Below, one piece after another: positions 1-10,689 of a stretch of 64,000 nt of DNA (positions within the stretch are counted from its first letter, which is position 1; the number at the start of each line of letters is the position of its first letter). The position numbers and the translations under genes are program-made. The stretch comes from Monodelphis domestica. Lineage: Eukaryota > Chordata > Mammalia > Didelphimorphia > Didelphidae. The stretch spans positions 129,862,487 through 129,926,486 of the forward strand of contig NC_077231.1 in assembly GCF_027887165.1 (NCBI RefSeq), read 5' to 3'. The notes beneath the pieces were generated by a model. It was not told the origin of the DNA, did not search any database, and saw only the letters and a program-made list of their open reading frames with translations.

Positions 1-410
1 CCAAAGAAAGCCAGAGAAGTCAAGAGGATATGAGGAGGAAAGCCATTCCAGGTAGATGGTCGGATCAATTCCCCCCAGAAAAGATATGGTGTGGAGAGGT
101 GGAGAGTCTAGTGCAAGGAATAGTAGAAAAGGTGGTGTCATGGTTCTTAAAATATGTGGAAGTAAAAAGACTAGAAAAGTAAGAAGGTTCCAGGGTGTTA
201 AGGGCTTTAAAAGTCAAATATAAGATTTTATATTTTATTCTGAAGATATTAAAGGGTCACTTGAATTTATTAAGTAGGAGGTAACGTAGACTTGTGGTAT
301 AGAAAGATCACTTTGGCAACTGAGTAAAGATGATTTGAAGAAGGGAGAGATAAGGCAGACAGACCAACCAGCAGGCTATTACATTAATCTAAATTTGAGG
401 TGATTAGATA
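1..410 (-). repeat. L2 LINE fragment
   Basis: The + strand text (GCCATTCCAGG, later ATTTTATTCTGAAG, AAGATCACTTTGGCAACTG and GCAGGCTATTACATTAATC) is the reverse complement of the L2 body, the stretch that in sense reads ...TACTGCAATAGCCTCC...AGTGATCTTTTTAA. It is old and diverged. Confidence 0.6.
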
Positions 411-427
411 ATGTATCAGGGTAGTGA

Positions 428-475
428 TACTCTAACTCAAAAAAATAGATACTCTAACTCAAAAAAAAAAATAGA
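428..475 (+). repeat. Short tandem duplication with A-runs
   Basis: A unit of about 24 bp (ATACTCTAACTCAAAAAA + ATAG) occurs twice in a row, the second copy with a longer A-run. Confidence 0.7.
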
Positions 476-479
476 GTCT

Positions 480-1160
480 AGAATGACATGGCTTAGCTTT
501 CTTGGAACCATATTAAGCTCCTTCCAATCAATGCTTGCATTTCTACATAGCCATTAAATACTCTTTTAATAATATATTTTAGAATGTCGCCAAATATTCA
601 AGTGAAATTTGTTGGGCTATATAGTTCAATAGGTTTTCTTCTCTTTTTCTCTCTGCCTTCCTCTGTCTGCCTCTCTGTGTCTTTCTCTGTCTCGTTCTCT
701 TTCTCTCTCCTTTGTTTTTGAATGACTGGAATTTTGTCTTTCTTTAATGTCAGAATTACACCCTGTCATTCTCCATGATCTTTCAGAGACCATTGATGGT
801 GGCTCATTAATCACATCTGCCAAATTAGCATCAAAGAATATAGTTTAGCTGGTTCTGATGATTTGAACTTAATAAGGGCGACTAATTGCTTTCTTACTAT
901 CTCTTTTTTTAATCAAAGGTATCAATTCCTGATTACCCATTTGCCACCAATATATTTATATTAATTCCCTACATATTGCATATTAGACCCTCATAAAAAA
1001 TAGTTCCAATAAATGCTATAACTTCATTTTTAACTGCATTGATTTTGTTCATAAGCTCTTCAATTTCAGATAAGAATAATTATCCATTTTATCTTTTGGA
1101 GGCTTTCCTTTAGATTCCATTTTTTGTGAATTCTCCTTAGACATAGTTATGTCTAATTCT
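480..1160 (-). repeat. CR1/L3-clade LINE relic, reverse transcriptase part
   Basis: On the - strand the segment near 760-830 reads LADVINEPPSMVSERSWRMTG. This is the decayed CR1/L3 block usually seen as ADVIAEPLSMIFERSWRTGE. The text from 540 to 625 matches the antisense stretch of the same family. A pyrimidine-rich run (TCTCTTTCTCT type, 640-715) interrupts it. Confidence 0.65.
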
Positions 1161-1529
1161 CATTTACATAGTTATGAAAGTTATCTGATCTTGTCCTATA
1201 AATTGTTAATAGTATGACTTTTTATGTTTGGAATTCATATTTGTTTTAGCTTTTTGCAGTATATGATATAACATGCTGATTTAAACTTTTTTCCCCAAAG
1301 CTGCTTTCTAGTTTTCCCAGATGTCTTGTCAAATAAAAATTCTTCCCCAAATTGTTCATGTTCTGAATTTTATCACTGATTTACCAACATAGTGCTGGCA
1401 AATGCTCAGTGTCATAAAAAAGAAAAGTTTTATCAATGGAAATACTACTAAAGGCGATGCTTTCTATAATCTTTATTGATATGCCCTAAGAACTCCTGAG
1501 TCTTTCCATCTGATTTGAAACTAAAAACT

Positions 1530-1670
1530 CCTGTATTAGTTGCCTCCCCCAATTAAAATCTGAATTCGTTGAGATCAGGCACTGTTTTGCTTTTTTTTCT
1601 ATTTACATCTTTAGGGGTTAGCACAGTGTTTTGCACATAACAAATAAATTATTTTCATTTATTCATTCAG
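1530..1670 (+). repeat. L2 LINE 3' end
   Basis: Shows the L2 tail signature in order: GAGATCAGGCACTGTTTTG, TTAGCACAGTGTTTTGCACA, then AACAAATAAATTATT, as in the usual GGCAGGGACTGT...TAGCACAGTGCCTGGCACATAGTAGG...AATAAATG tail. Confidence 0.75.
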
Positions 1671-2900
1671 ATTTTACAATTTTGTTCCTCCCAGTGAATT
1701 TTGTTATTCTTATCTACTTCTTGGTAGTTTATTGGTACCTATAAAAATATAAAATGTCCAGATTGACATGATATAAAACAGACATTTTTAACTCCATCAC
1801 CAAACAACCTTTTTAAAAAACTGACAAAATTGCCTTCTTAATCCATTTCCAGAGATTGGGATGAATTCTCTATTACATGTTCTGTTAATATGGGAAATTG
1901 ATATTTACTAGGTTATCTGATCATTACTTTCATATCTTTGTTGTGAATTCATTTTTCTTTGGGTAATTTCAATAACTGAAGTGTTTTTTGTTTGAAGTTG
2001 AACTGTCAGCAGAATTGAACTGATAAACTAAGCTGATTTGTAGATTTAGTGTTATACAATTCACACTATCAAAGGTTAGACAAAATGAAAAAGAAAATTA
2101 CACATAATAAAAGAAATTATATTACATCTATGTATATATATATATAAACTCTTAAGGAAAATATGGGGGAGGGTAGGAAGGAAGGACAAACAGCTATCCC
2201 ATACTTCCTCTCTTCTAAATGCTATGTCTTTCTTAGTGAAACCCAAACTGACAAATGGTATTATCTCCTTTAACCATCATATCTTTCTTTTGGCTCACAC
2301 TGAATTTTCCATCCACTCCTAGTTTTGTTTGGTTTGGTTTGGTTTGGTATTTTACTATAAAACCTCATTAATCTAGACAAACTCAAGTGAATGCCAGTGT
2401 GAATTAAACATTTGAATTCCACACTGTTCTTGATTGGTTCACATAACACTATTATGTTAAAGAAGCATAACATTTTGATTAAATATAATAACTAAAACCC
2501 CTCAGGTAACTTGTTTTTTTATAAATACATTAAATTCAGATTGACACTGGGGAGAGATTATAAGGCTGAAAATTCCTGATCCAAAGTTCAAAAAGCACAA
2601 GGAGAATTCAATTCAATAACTCCCAAGACCCTGAGTTCAAAGAAGCATAATGATTGGTTGATGAACCAAAAAAGGATGAGAGTAAGAGAGACAGAGAAAA
2701 AAAAGCACACTACAAAAATAAGTAACTTGAGAGCTGAAGCACAGAAATGCCAAGAGGATAAGAGATAAGGAGGGGGTTGGAGGAAAACTGAGTGAAATGA
2801 AGAAAAGCCAATTCATTATAGTACTGTATATTCAAACACAGCGAATGGTATATAGAAGATTGCTAGGTGTGCTGTCCTGAATTTCCCAAATATTTAATGA
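1671..2900. other. Unassigned AT-rich intron/intergenic DNA
   Basis: No gene or repeat family is recognised. It contains a short (TA)n at about 2131-2147 and four TTTGG-type pentamers at about 2322-2346. The open frames here are short and without family resemblance. Confidence 0.5.
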
Positions 2901-2906
2901 AATTGG

Positions 2907-2909
<3 letters not shown>

Positions 2910-2945
<36 letters not shown>

Positions 2946-2962
2946 CATATGTATATATATAT
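2910..2962 (+). repeat. (TA)n microsatellite
   Basis: About 14 TA units followed by an interrupted TACATA/TATA tail, directly before a MIR copy. Confidence 0.9.
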
Positions 2963-3155
2963 TCATTCAGTCCTCACAACAACTCTACAAGATAGTCTTG
3001 GCATCTACTCTGATTCCCATTACACAGATTAGAAAAATGAGGTTCACAGGTATGAAGTCAATTGCCCAAAATCACATGGACCCTGAAGTAGAAGAATTAG
3101 AATTTAATCTTGACTCCTAGTCATTCTTGTCCTACCACTCTACATTGCAGAAGAG
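2963..3155 (-). repeat. MIR-type CORE-SINE
   Basis: The antisense MIR order is visible: CAGTCCTCACAACAACTC, CCCATTACACAGATTAG, AATGAGGTTCACAGG, TTGCCCAAAATCACA, then TCTTGACTCCTAG. Confidence 0.75.
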
Positions 3156-3489
3156 TGACATACACACAAAGCAGTTCTAAAGGAAAAAACAAATAGATAT
3201 CTATGCACATCTTGGAAAAAATAAAGGAACAAGAAATACTTGACTTAAGATTCTGATATAGTCCCATTAATATTTTGTTGCTAAGGTTGAGAAAGGAAGG
3301 ACAACAATTTTATCTGCTAATCTTAATTCTAATTTCTCTTTTGAGAATTGCTATACTAGGATACAATGAAATTAGTTTAATTAGGTCTTGTGGGGGTTTG
3401 TAGATGGGTTTTAGAAAAGCAATCTTCTTCCCTCCTTGCTTAGTGAAAATGCGTTTTTTAAAAAACACAATCACAGAAGTTTGAAGGAA

Positions 3490-3704
3490 TATTGGAGCAA
3501 TGTAAATCCATTTTGAAGAAATCCACTCTGCAGCATACCTATCAAGTGGTCAGCCTTCCTTTGATTAAAAACCTCCATTGGACAGAGCCCATCACCTCCC
3601 AAAGTCAGCCATGGCAGTTAGGGTTATTATTATGGGATGTTTCTTCTTACATGAAGCCTACATTTACCTCTCAGCAACTTCTACCCATTGTTCTTAAATT
3701 AGAA
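3490..3704 (-). repeat. CR1/L3-clade LINE 3' region
   Basis: The text AGCCTTCCTTTGATTAAAAA, CATCACCTCCCAAAGTCAGC, CTTACATGAAGCCTACATTT, AACTTCTACCCATTG is the reverse complement of the CR1/L3 3' untranslated stretch. A 78-codon frame spans it but shows no protein family. Confidence 0.6.
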
Positions 3705-4220
3705 ATAGACAGCACAAGCACAAGGTGAAAAAGATTTAGGAGTTTTAATGAACTTCAGACTCAATACTTAAGTCAGCGGTGTGATATGTTCATTAATAAA
3801 GCTAATAGAAAATTGGGATGCATTATGAAAGGAATAGCTTCCCATAGTAAGGATTAACTAGTACTACAGTACTCTTCCCTAATCAGATAATATTTGGAGG
3901 AGTGAGCTCAGTTTGGAGCATCACACTTTAGAACACACATCAATGGAGCTGTGACAATTTTCTGAAAAGATGAATATTATATAAAAAGCATTGCAAAGAT
4001 CTTAATAATGAGGCTCAAAACAAGTGATTTTTTCAAAGAAATGTAATTGCTCAACATAGTTTATCCCCTGAAAAGTTTTTGCAAAAGAGAATAAATTGGT
4101 TTACTTTGATGATATCTGTACTAGTTTAAGCAGAATAAGAATGAATTGGTGATTTCAAATGTGTTCGTATTCTAAAATGACACAAATAGAACTTGTGATT
4201 ATTGACAAACCTTGTGTCCT
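3705..4220 (+). repeat. CR1/L3-clade LINE fragment, opposite orientation
   Basis: It begins with ACAAGCACAAGGTG and GAAAAAGATTTAGGAGTTTT, continues AACTTCAGACTCAATA and AGTGTGATATG. This is the sense CR1/L3 C-terminal coding region (family form GAAAAAGATCTGGGGGTTTTAG...). It directly abuts the preceding - strand piece. Confidence 0.65.
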
Positions 4221-4324
4221 GGAGCTTTCAAAAGATACTTGAGAGGTGGTAAGGGAGAGAAGGAGGCAATCATTGATCAACTGATCCTCCCATTATCCAA
4301 CTGATGAAATCACAAAAAATTAAG

Positions 4325-4548
4325 TTCATAGATTTATAGATTTGGAGTTAGAAGATACCATAGAAGCCACTGATTCCAATGCCTTCATTTTACAACTAAG
4401 GAAAATGAGGAATAGAAAGTATATGTGCCTTTTCTATGGTTAAAAGAGTCAATAAGTTTGCAAAGCACAAACTAAACCTAGATTTTTCTGACTACAAATC
4501 CAGAACTTTATACACTGTTCCACTCTGCTTCTCACACATTCTTTTCTG
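4325..4548 (-). repeat. MIR/THER-type SINE
   Basis: Antisense copy: ATAGATTTGGAGTTAGAAG, CATTTTACAACTAAGGAAAA, TGAGGAATAG, ending with GATTTTTCTGACTACAAATC and CACTGTTCCACTCTGC. Confidence 0.7.
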
Positions 4549-4549
4549 T

Positions 4550-5285
4550 TACTTAATAAGTTGTGATCCCACCTAACCATACTCTCATCTAGTCCATTAA
4601 CCATGTCCATAATAACAAAAAGATTTTATCAAGCAATTTGCTGAAATACAAATATGTTGTGTCAATAATATTCCCTTAATCTATCAACCTAATCATGTCA
4701 TTGGATCAAATCCTGTGTGGGAAATGCACCACACTTCCCATTGGTCTAATGATTTGATTGGTTAAGAGTCATATAATTTTTCCATCTTTTTCTCATGTTA
4801 TTCAGCATAAAGTATATCTCAGTCAAATTGGTCTAAACTGCCCTGCAGACATGCCCTAGTCTTCCTTACTCCCAGGGCTTTGCTTATGATCATCTATATG
4901 TTCGAAATCATTTCTCTTTACTGAATTCTTGCTCATTCTTTTAAGGTCAAAGGCCAGCTACTCCATAAAGCTTTCCCTGATTCTCCAAAGATTTAATGTT
5001 TACCTAAGTTTCTTCCACTGACTTTATAAAACATTTTGGTTGATTATTACAATATTTTGAGGATCTATAGCTTCATCAGTATGAGTAACCCCTTCCCAAT
5101 GCAGATTTGTAACTATCTCCAATTGAAAGGAAGATACAAGTATGACCATATTTTTAATGATCCAATTTTGAAATTTCCCAGGATTCAAGGTCAAGCTCAC
5201 TGACCTATGATGTGTAATCTTGCCTCTTTGTTTTTTGAAAACTGGGTCATTGGTCCTCAAATCTCATGGTGCTTTTATCACATAT
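4550..5285 (-). repeat. CR1/L3-clade LINE relic interrupted by L2
   Basis: CACCTAACCATACTC and TTTTATCAAGCAATTTGCTG (left part), and CAAGGTCAAGCTCACTGACC plus TTTTTTGAAAACTGGGTCAT (right part), match the antisense coding region of CR1/L3. An L2 piece lies between them. Confidence 0.55.
4840..5030 (+). repeat. L2 LINE fragment
   Basis: TAAGGTCAAAGGCCAGCTAC and TCCATAAAGCTTTCCCTGAT match the L2 stretch that reads ...AAGGCTCAGCTCAAGTGCCACC...ATGAAGCCTTTCCTGAT. It splits the surrounding L3 relic. Confidence 0.6.
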
Positions 5286-5411
5286 AAGTACAGAATAAAA
5301 CTTGCATTTTTAAGCAATTTTTGCTTGACTGAGGAAGACAGAAAGAAGGGAAGAGAGGAAAGGAGAGAGGGAGGGGAGTGGGTAAAAGGAGAGAAGAGGA
5401 AGAATTAGAAA

Positions 5412-5605
5412 GTTCCTACACTGTCAGAAACTGTGCTAAGTGGTTTACAAATATCATCCCATTCAATCCTCACAAAAACTGCAAGATAGATGATATTATT
5501 ATTCACATTTTATAGTTAAGGAAACTAAGGCCAAAAGAGGTTGAGTAACTTTCCATCTAAGGTCAAATTTGCACTTGGGGTCTTCATGACTCCAGGACTA
5601 ACACA
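5412..5605 (-). repeat. MIR-type CORE-SINE
   Basis: AACTGTGCTAAGTGGTTTAC, ATCCTCACAAAAACTGCAAG, CACATTTTATAGTTAAGGAA and AGGTTGAGTAACTTTCC follow antisense MIR order. A purine-rich (GGAAGAGA)n tract precedes it (5335-5405). Confidence 0.78.
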
Positions 5606-6129
5606 CTATGTACCCATGACTTGTCTACATTTATTTATTACAAGAAAAGGTTCATTGGAGGGGTGGGAAATTATAAAGAAGGAGGTTAAATATAGTATGT
5701 TATTTTTAAAAAGGGGGAAAGCCCCAAAGGAACATTAAAGAAATAAACAGATGAGTGCAAAAGGGCTTTCAAAAGCAGGACCAGACAAGCAGTACAGTGT
5801 GTTATATATACTATCATGTGAATTTTAATATATACTTTAAAAACAGTATCTATAGAATAGGGGGTTCGTGATTTTATATACGTCTTCCTTTCTTTTTCTG
5901 TATATGCAAATTGTCATATTCATGTTTTTCCAGTTTACTATGATTTTTAAATGGTCTAACATAAGATTTAAATTCCAACCTTTCCATCTGATTTTCCAGC
6001 CATACTGCTTATTTTACATTAACTATTTGAAACCTACAGTCCAGCCACAATCCTCATAGCTTTGCTGGAAAAGCTTTGGATTCCAGTCCTGAGACACTGG
6101 TTTCTACGAGTCAACTTTAATCTTATCTT
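5606..6129. other. Unassigned DNA
   Basis: No gene or recognised repeat. Only weak open frames are present, one rich in Phe/Ile (from 5868) by AT bias. Confidence 0.45.
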
Positions 6130-6340
6130 GCCCCAAACCACCAGGATTCTGTAGACTGACTACCTGGCCACCTTCACCCCAGTTCCTCACTCCCTTTTAT
6201 GAGTTATTTTCTCCCTCTAACATATTAGCTCCTTGAGATCAGGAATGGTCTCATTTCTTCTTACAATAGTCTCATATGCTCTTAGCAAAATGTCTGGAAC
6301 ATAGCAAATGCTTAATTATTGCTCTATCTCTCTATCCAGC
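6130..6340 (+). repeat. L2 LINE 3' end
   Basis: ATATTAGCTCCTTGAGATCA, GGAATGGTCTCATTT, CTCTTAGCAAAATGTCTGGA and ACATAGCAAATGCTTAAT form the L2 tail. Confidence 0.8.
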
Positions 6341-6411
6341 AATTCATGACATTCCAATGCTTAAGCAAACTATCATGTAAAGGAATAAACAAAACTGTCA
6401 TAGCTTTATTT

Positions 6412-6607
6412 TTTTAAACCCTTACCTTCTGTCTTGGAGCCAATACTGTGTATTGGCTCCAAGGCAGAAGAGTGGTAAGGGCTAGGCAATGGGGGTCAAG
6501 TGACTTGCCCAGGGTCACACAGCTAGGAAGTGTCTGAGGCCAAATTTGAACTTAGGACCTCCCTTCTCTGGGCCTGGCTCTCAATCCACTGAGCCACCCA
6601 GCTGCCC
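6412..6607 (-). repeat. Marsupial SINE1 (tRNA-derived), near full length
   Basis: The antisense order is complete: CCCTTACCTTCTGTCTTGG, the CCAATACTGTGTATTGG hairpin core, GGCAATGGGGGTCAAGTGAC, GGGTCACACAGCTAGGAAGT and CACTGAGCCACCCAGCTGCC. Low divergence marks a relatively young copy. In 6434-6464 it keeps a perfect CTTGGAGCCAATAC stem, which is normal for the family. Confidence 0.93.
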
Positions 6608-7129
6608 CCTGTCATAGCTTTAAAATAAATTTAAAACATTAGAATAAAATCAATGATTCAGCCAAACATAACAATTCTGTTCAAGGGGGGAATTTCAAAA
6701 AGGTAATAAATAGAAAAAATTCTTTTAAAAATATAAATTTCAGAGAAATTTCTCTTATGAAATTTCAAAAAACACATTTAAAAGTATATTGAACATAGTT
6801 CCTATAATTATCTACAGGGGAGGACTGATCTTTCTCAGTAATGAGGACCATCTTTTGTCAATACAAATTCATCTCCATTTTTTCATGCTTCCTCTCTCAG
6901 CCAACACTAGGTCATCTCTGAAAGTGATGTTAAGGTCTCTCTGGCTCCTAAAGCACTAATCATTGTCCTAGTTCTACTCCTTTGTAGGTACAACCCTTAT
7001 TCAGCTAAGGGCTTAATGTTTGGATTTATCCAATAAGACTTTGCTCAAAGGTTCCTTGCCCAATAGGAAAAACTCTGCTTCTTCTTACAACATGACTGCA
7101 TTTTACTAAAAGTCATTTTAAATTGAATT
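6608..7129. other. Unassigned DNA
   Basis: No gene, RNA or repeat recognised in this stretch. Confidence 0.4.
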
Positions 7130-7345
7130 AAATCCATCAGCTTTCTTGGGCTTCCTCCGTATTGACCTCCTTGCAGCTTTATTTGTCTTCCTGGATACTA
7201 TTCTATTACTGTACCTGCTCACCTCCCCCCTGTATGACCACTCCTTCTCAGTCTCCTTAGTCATCATCCCAAGTTCTGTCCCTCACCATGGAGATGCCCC
7301 TGATTCTGTCCTGTACCTCTTCTCTTCTACATAATCTATCAGTGA
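7130..7345 (+). repeat. L2 LINE internal fragment
   Basis: GACCACTCCTTCTCAGTCTC, TCATCATCCC and TTCTGTCCTGTACCTCTTCT match the L2 internal stretch ...GACCACTCCTTCTCAGTCTCCTTTGC...CCTCATCC...; a second, similar copy of this part is at 25200-25320. Confidence 0.6.
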
Positions 7346-7624
7346 CTCTATTAGCCAAGTTAATATCTGTATCATATGACATAAACAAAAGGGAAGGTAA
7401 CAGAATGACTAGGAAAGTGAAGCAGAGAACTGTAAATAGAGGAATAATAGAGCTCCAAATGATCTGCTGAGAAAAATTAAGCTAGGAAAGTTGGGAAGTT
7501 AAAAAATTTACATTGGGATTAAGAGATGGATTAAACATGGGATAGAATCACTGGTCAAAGGAAATAGAATGGTGACAACTGACAATATCCAAAAGGTACT
7601 GTTGCTCATTTTTATTTCTGTTTT

Positions 7625-8815
7625 CTCTGCCAAAGAGAATAACTTTTTCAGAGAAAATGGCGGAACAAAAATGGATAAAATGGCAGTGAAAACATGAGAT
7701 ACCTAAGAAGAAAGAAGGAAAAAGCATCTAGCAGTCTTGGACAGATTCAGGACACCTGACCTGGATGAATTATATCCTTGAATAAGCAAAGTATTGGTGA
7801 ACTGACTGCTGAACCACTTTCAGTGGTATTGGAAAGAATATAGAGAACAGACAGGAGAGGCATTAAAGCACTGAAGAAGGGCAAATGCTATCCTGATTTT
7901 CAAATAAAAATTGAATAAGAATAGGACCTACAAACTATAGGAGAATTGTTTTGATGTCAATTCCTAGAAAAATTAGAAAATGTATTGTTAAATAAGTGGT
8001 TAATTAGTATCTAAAAAAGGAAGCAATGATATTAAGTCCATTATTGCCTCATCAAGAAGAAGCCTTGCCAAACCATTATTTCCCATTTTGGCAGTATTAT
8101 TTAAACAGTAGATCAAGGAATACTATGTAATTTATCTAGGTTGTTGCAATGTTTTTAATAAAGCATCCATTCTTGTACAAAATATGGATTTGGATTGTTG
8201 GAAAGATGGACTCAATTAATGCTTAGAGGTCAACTTAGTAAGAGATCTCAGTACACTGCCCCAGGCATCCAGGTTTGACCTTCAAAGTTTTAGCTTTTTA
8301 ATTTGTGTCTTGGATAAGAATATACATAACATGCATTTCAAATTTGAAGAAGACCTACAATTATGAAAGATAGCTAAAACACTGAACAAGAGTGGGAATT
8401 CAAAAAAAAAGTTGGATGAGCTAGAACAGCTCTAGATGAGCTAGGCTAAATCTGGTAAAATTAAATATAAAGTGGATAAATGTAAAGTTTTATACGTTGG
8501 TTCAAAAAAACAATTCCACAAGTACAAGATGAAGAAAAAAATGCTTGCAGGGTTTTTTGTCTGAAAAAGATCTGGATTTTTGGAGACCACAAGTTAAATA
8601 TGAGTCAATGTTCTTTGATATGGAGGCCAAAAGAACTAACTTCACCCTTTGGTTGTTTAGATGGAACTTCCTGAAACAAAGAGGTGATATTTCCTACTTA
8701 CTCTGCCTTGGTCAGACCATACTTGGGGTTTTTAATTATATGAACTATAGTTTAGGGCAGACCTTGAAAAGCTTCAGTGTCCAGAACAAGAGGCATGAAT
8801 AAGCAGGAAAGTATT
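7625..8815 (+). repeat. CR1/L3-clade LINE relic, long
   Basis: Sense CR1/L3 coding text is readable throughout. CCTGGATGAATTATATCCTT and GAACCACTTTCAGTGGTATT come from the RT region. GGTTCAAAAAAACAATTCCA and CAAGTACAAGATG lead to CTGAAAAAGATCTGGATTTT. A remaining 85-codon frame (8545-8802) keeps the C-terminal block with CLGQTILGVFNY. Many disruptions are present, so this is an old inactive copy. Confidence 0.72.
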
Positions 8816-9445
8816 AATTCTTCAGGAATCCCTCCAGCTTTAACTCAACTCATGCTCCAAGAATAGAATTTCTCTTGTCAAGCCCTAGACATCTACCCAC
8901 TACCCCCGCTTATTAGCCCACCTCCACCCCAAGTTACTGACTTTATGTTAGCTTTGGCACTAGCGACTGATTAGAGTTAACAATGACTTTTTCATAGAAT
9001 CCTTATTCATGCTTTTCATAACAACAATTTATATTTATAGGATAACAATCCTAATTGTGGCTATTAATATAGCCCTTTAAAATTAGAAAAGAACCTTAAA
9101 ATAGCCTAACTTGGAGAACAATGATGAGACCTATTTTAAATCAGATAACATTGCATTCATATTTTTATGGTCATCAAACTTTCTACAAAAGAGATTATTC
9201 AAAGTTGAATTAAATTTTGTTGATGACTAAATATTCTCATTTTCTATTAGCTGTCACTTTTTCTTTTTGTCCAAACTATCCATTTTCAGAAATAAGCATT
9301 AATTAATTATTAATTAATAATTACTTTGATTTCTAACAGACTTCATTTGTCCTGGTTAATAGTTTAGGAACCATAAACGAGAGAAACAATCCACCAATTT
9401 ATATTGACAAAACCACAAAAGAAAATTAAATTAATATATCTTCTC
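8816..9445. other. Intronic DNA of PLCZ1, unassigned
   Basis: This stretch lies downstream of the PLCZ1 donor on the - strand, so it is presumably intron. It has a TTAATTAA-rich patch near 9298-9325 and no further exon that I can recognise. Confidence 0.5.
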
Positions 9446-9447
9446 AC

Positions 9448-9570
9448 CTTAAATACATTTTTGACATGATTACCATCACACCGGATATTTAGCTTTTCAA
9501 GTAATTTCACCGTTTTTTCAAGGCTGATTCTTCCAGCTCTAAAGTCCTCCTGTATAATAGATAAGAACCA
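9448..9570 (-). CDS. PLCZ1: Phospholipase C zeta 1, single 5' coding exon (partial gene)
   Basis: Read on the - strand, this segment encodes WFLSIIQEDFRAGRIS, continues with LEKTVKLLEKLNIRCDGNHV and ends KNVFK. This is clearly the N-terminus of PLC zeta (human WFLSKIQDDFRGGKIN..., LLEKLDIRC, HVKQIFK). It forms the first part of the EF-hand region of the sperm phospholipase that triggers calcium oscillations in the egg. The 3' border is a good donor: the Lys codon AAG is followed by GTGAGA (9447 downwards). No ATG lies in frame upstream before a TAA about 15 codons away. A plausible acceptor, TTATACAG just before GAG (exon then 9549-9448, 102 nt, phase 0), would place the start in another exon. 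The WFLS.IQ similarity just outside that acceptor argues instead that the exon begins further upstream. Downstream EF-hand, X/Y catalytic and C2 exons were not found to the left. The strand and position relative to CAPZA3 support the assignment. Confidence 0.87.
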
Positions 9571-9774
9571 TGTATGGAGAAAAAACAAGTTAAGGATAAT
9601 GTTTAATTAACACTTAGTAAGTCAAAGTTGTTAGGTAACTAAGTATTTAAAGTTTATTTTAGGACTAGGTAATTTGTTTAAAAAGATACAGACAGTATGC
9701 TGTATTTGTTCAAATAAAGCATCAATTTAATGTAGACCATATCCTTAAAATAAGATCACTCTAAAAGAAAATAT

Positions 9775-10020
9775 GGGTAGCCAGGTGGTTCAGTGGATGG
9801 AGCACTTATCCCAGAATCAGGAGGACTCATCTTGATGAATTCCCATCCAGCCTTTGACTCTTATTTGTTGTGTGAACCTGAGAAAATTATTTAACCCTAT
9901 TTGCCTCAGTTTCCCATCTGTAAAATGAACTGGAAAAGAAAAAGACAAAATACTCCAGAGCCTTTCCCAAATGAGGGCACAAAGTCAGATGTAACTAAAA
10001 TGACTGAACAACAACAAAAA
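9775..10020 (+). repeat. MAR1/WSINE-type SINE
   Basis: GGTAGCCAGGTGGTTCAGTG (tRNA-like head), TTGTGTGAACCTGAGAAAAT, CTCAGTTTCCCATCTGTAAA, AAATACTCCAGAGCCTTTCC and ACTGAACAACAACAAAAAAA give the full order of this marsupial family. Confidence 0.85.
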
Positions 10021-10110
10021 AATTATATATATACATATATATGTGTGTGTATACATACATAGAAATAGGGGTGTATAATAATATTATATATAATATTTGA
10101 GTGTAAAATA
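10021..10110 (+). repeat. (TA)/(TG)-rich low-complexity tail
   Basis: ATATATACATATATATGTGTG type alternation follows the A-rich SINE end. Confidence 0.8.
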
Positions 10111-10114
10111 GTAC

Positions 10115-10348
10115 TAGCTAATCTCTATCTAGTGTTTACTGTGTGTCAGGCACTATGCTAAGCTCTTTACAATTATTTCATATCATCCTTACAACACCAG
10201 AAGGTAGGTACTTTTGGATGAGGAAACTATGGCAAACCAAAGTTAAATGACTTGTCCAGGGTCACAATACAAATTAGAGTCTAAGGCTGGATTTGACTAG
10301 TACTTCCTGATTTCAGACCCAGAACTCTTTCCAATATACCTAGCTACC
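10115..10348 (-). repeat. MIR-type CORE-SINE
   Basis: GTGTCAGGCACTATGCTAAG, CATCCTTACAACACCAG, GATGAGGAAACTATGG, ACTTGTCCAGGGTCACA and CTAGCTACCTT. Nearly complete antisense MIR. Confidence 0.85.
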
Positions 10349-10359
10349 TTATTATGTGT

Positions 10360-10495
10360 ATGTCATACACATTAAAGGAGAAACGAAGACCCAGAGAAAG
10401 AAGTGGCTTGCCCGTGGTCACATAGATATAAGTAGAAGAGCTAGGATTTGAAATCATATACTCTAACTTCAAATCCAGCATTCTTTCTATCATAA
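10360..10495 (-). repeat. Second MIR-type fragment
   Basis: GAAGACCCAGAGAAAGAAGT, GGCTTGCCCGTGGTCACATA and AGAGCTAGGATTTGAAATCA repeat the antisense MIR middle directly after the preceding copy. Confidence 0.7.
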
Positions 10496-10689
10496 AATGT
10501 TCTCCAACTCCAGCTCCCCCCCTCCACTTTCTCTCTGGCTCTCTTTGTATTCTATCTCTCTCCATCTTCCTCTGTCTTTGCTTGTCCCTCTCCCCATGGC
10601 CATATGTATAGATATATAAACATATAAGTATGCATATAGTTATATTTTTAGCTATATACCAAATAACAATAAAAATTGGATAGGAGGAA

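Noticed and set aside
6434-6464. Perfect hairpin CTTGGAGCCAATAC...GTATTGGCTCCAAG
   Set aside because: This stem is a property of the SINE1 family tail, seen in imperfect form in other copies, so it is not specific to this locus.
1-9300. Further PLCZ1 exons on the - strand
   Set aside because: I looked for the second EF-hand exon (GRITIEEFRAIY) and X-domain blocks by eye and found none; they may lie beyond the window or be missed without alignment.
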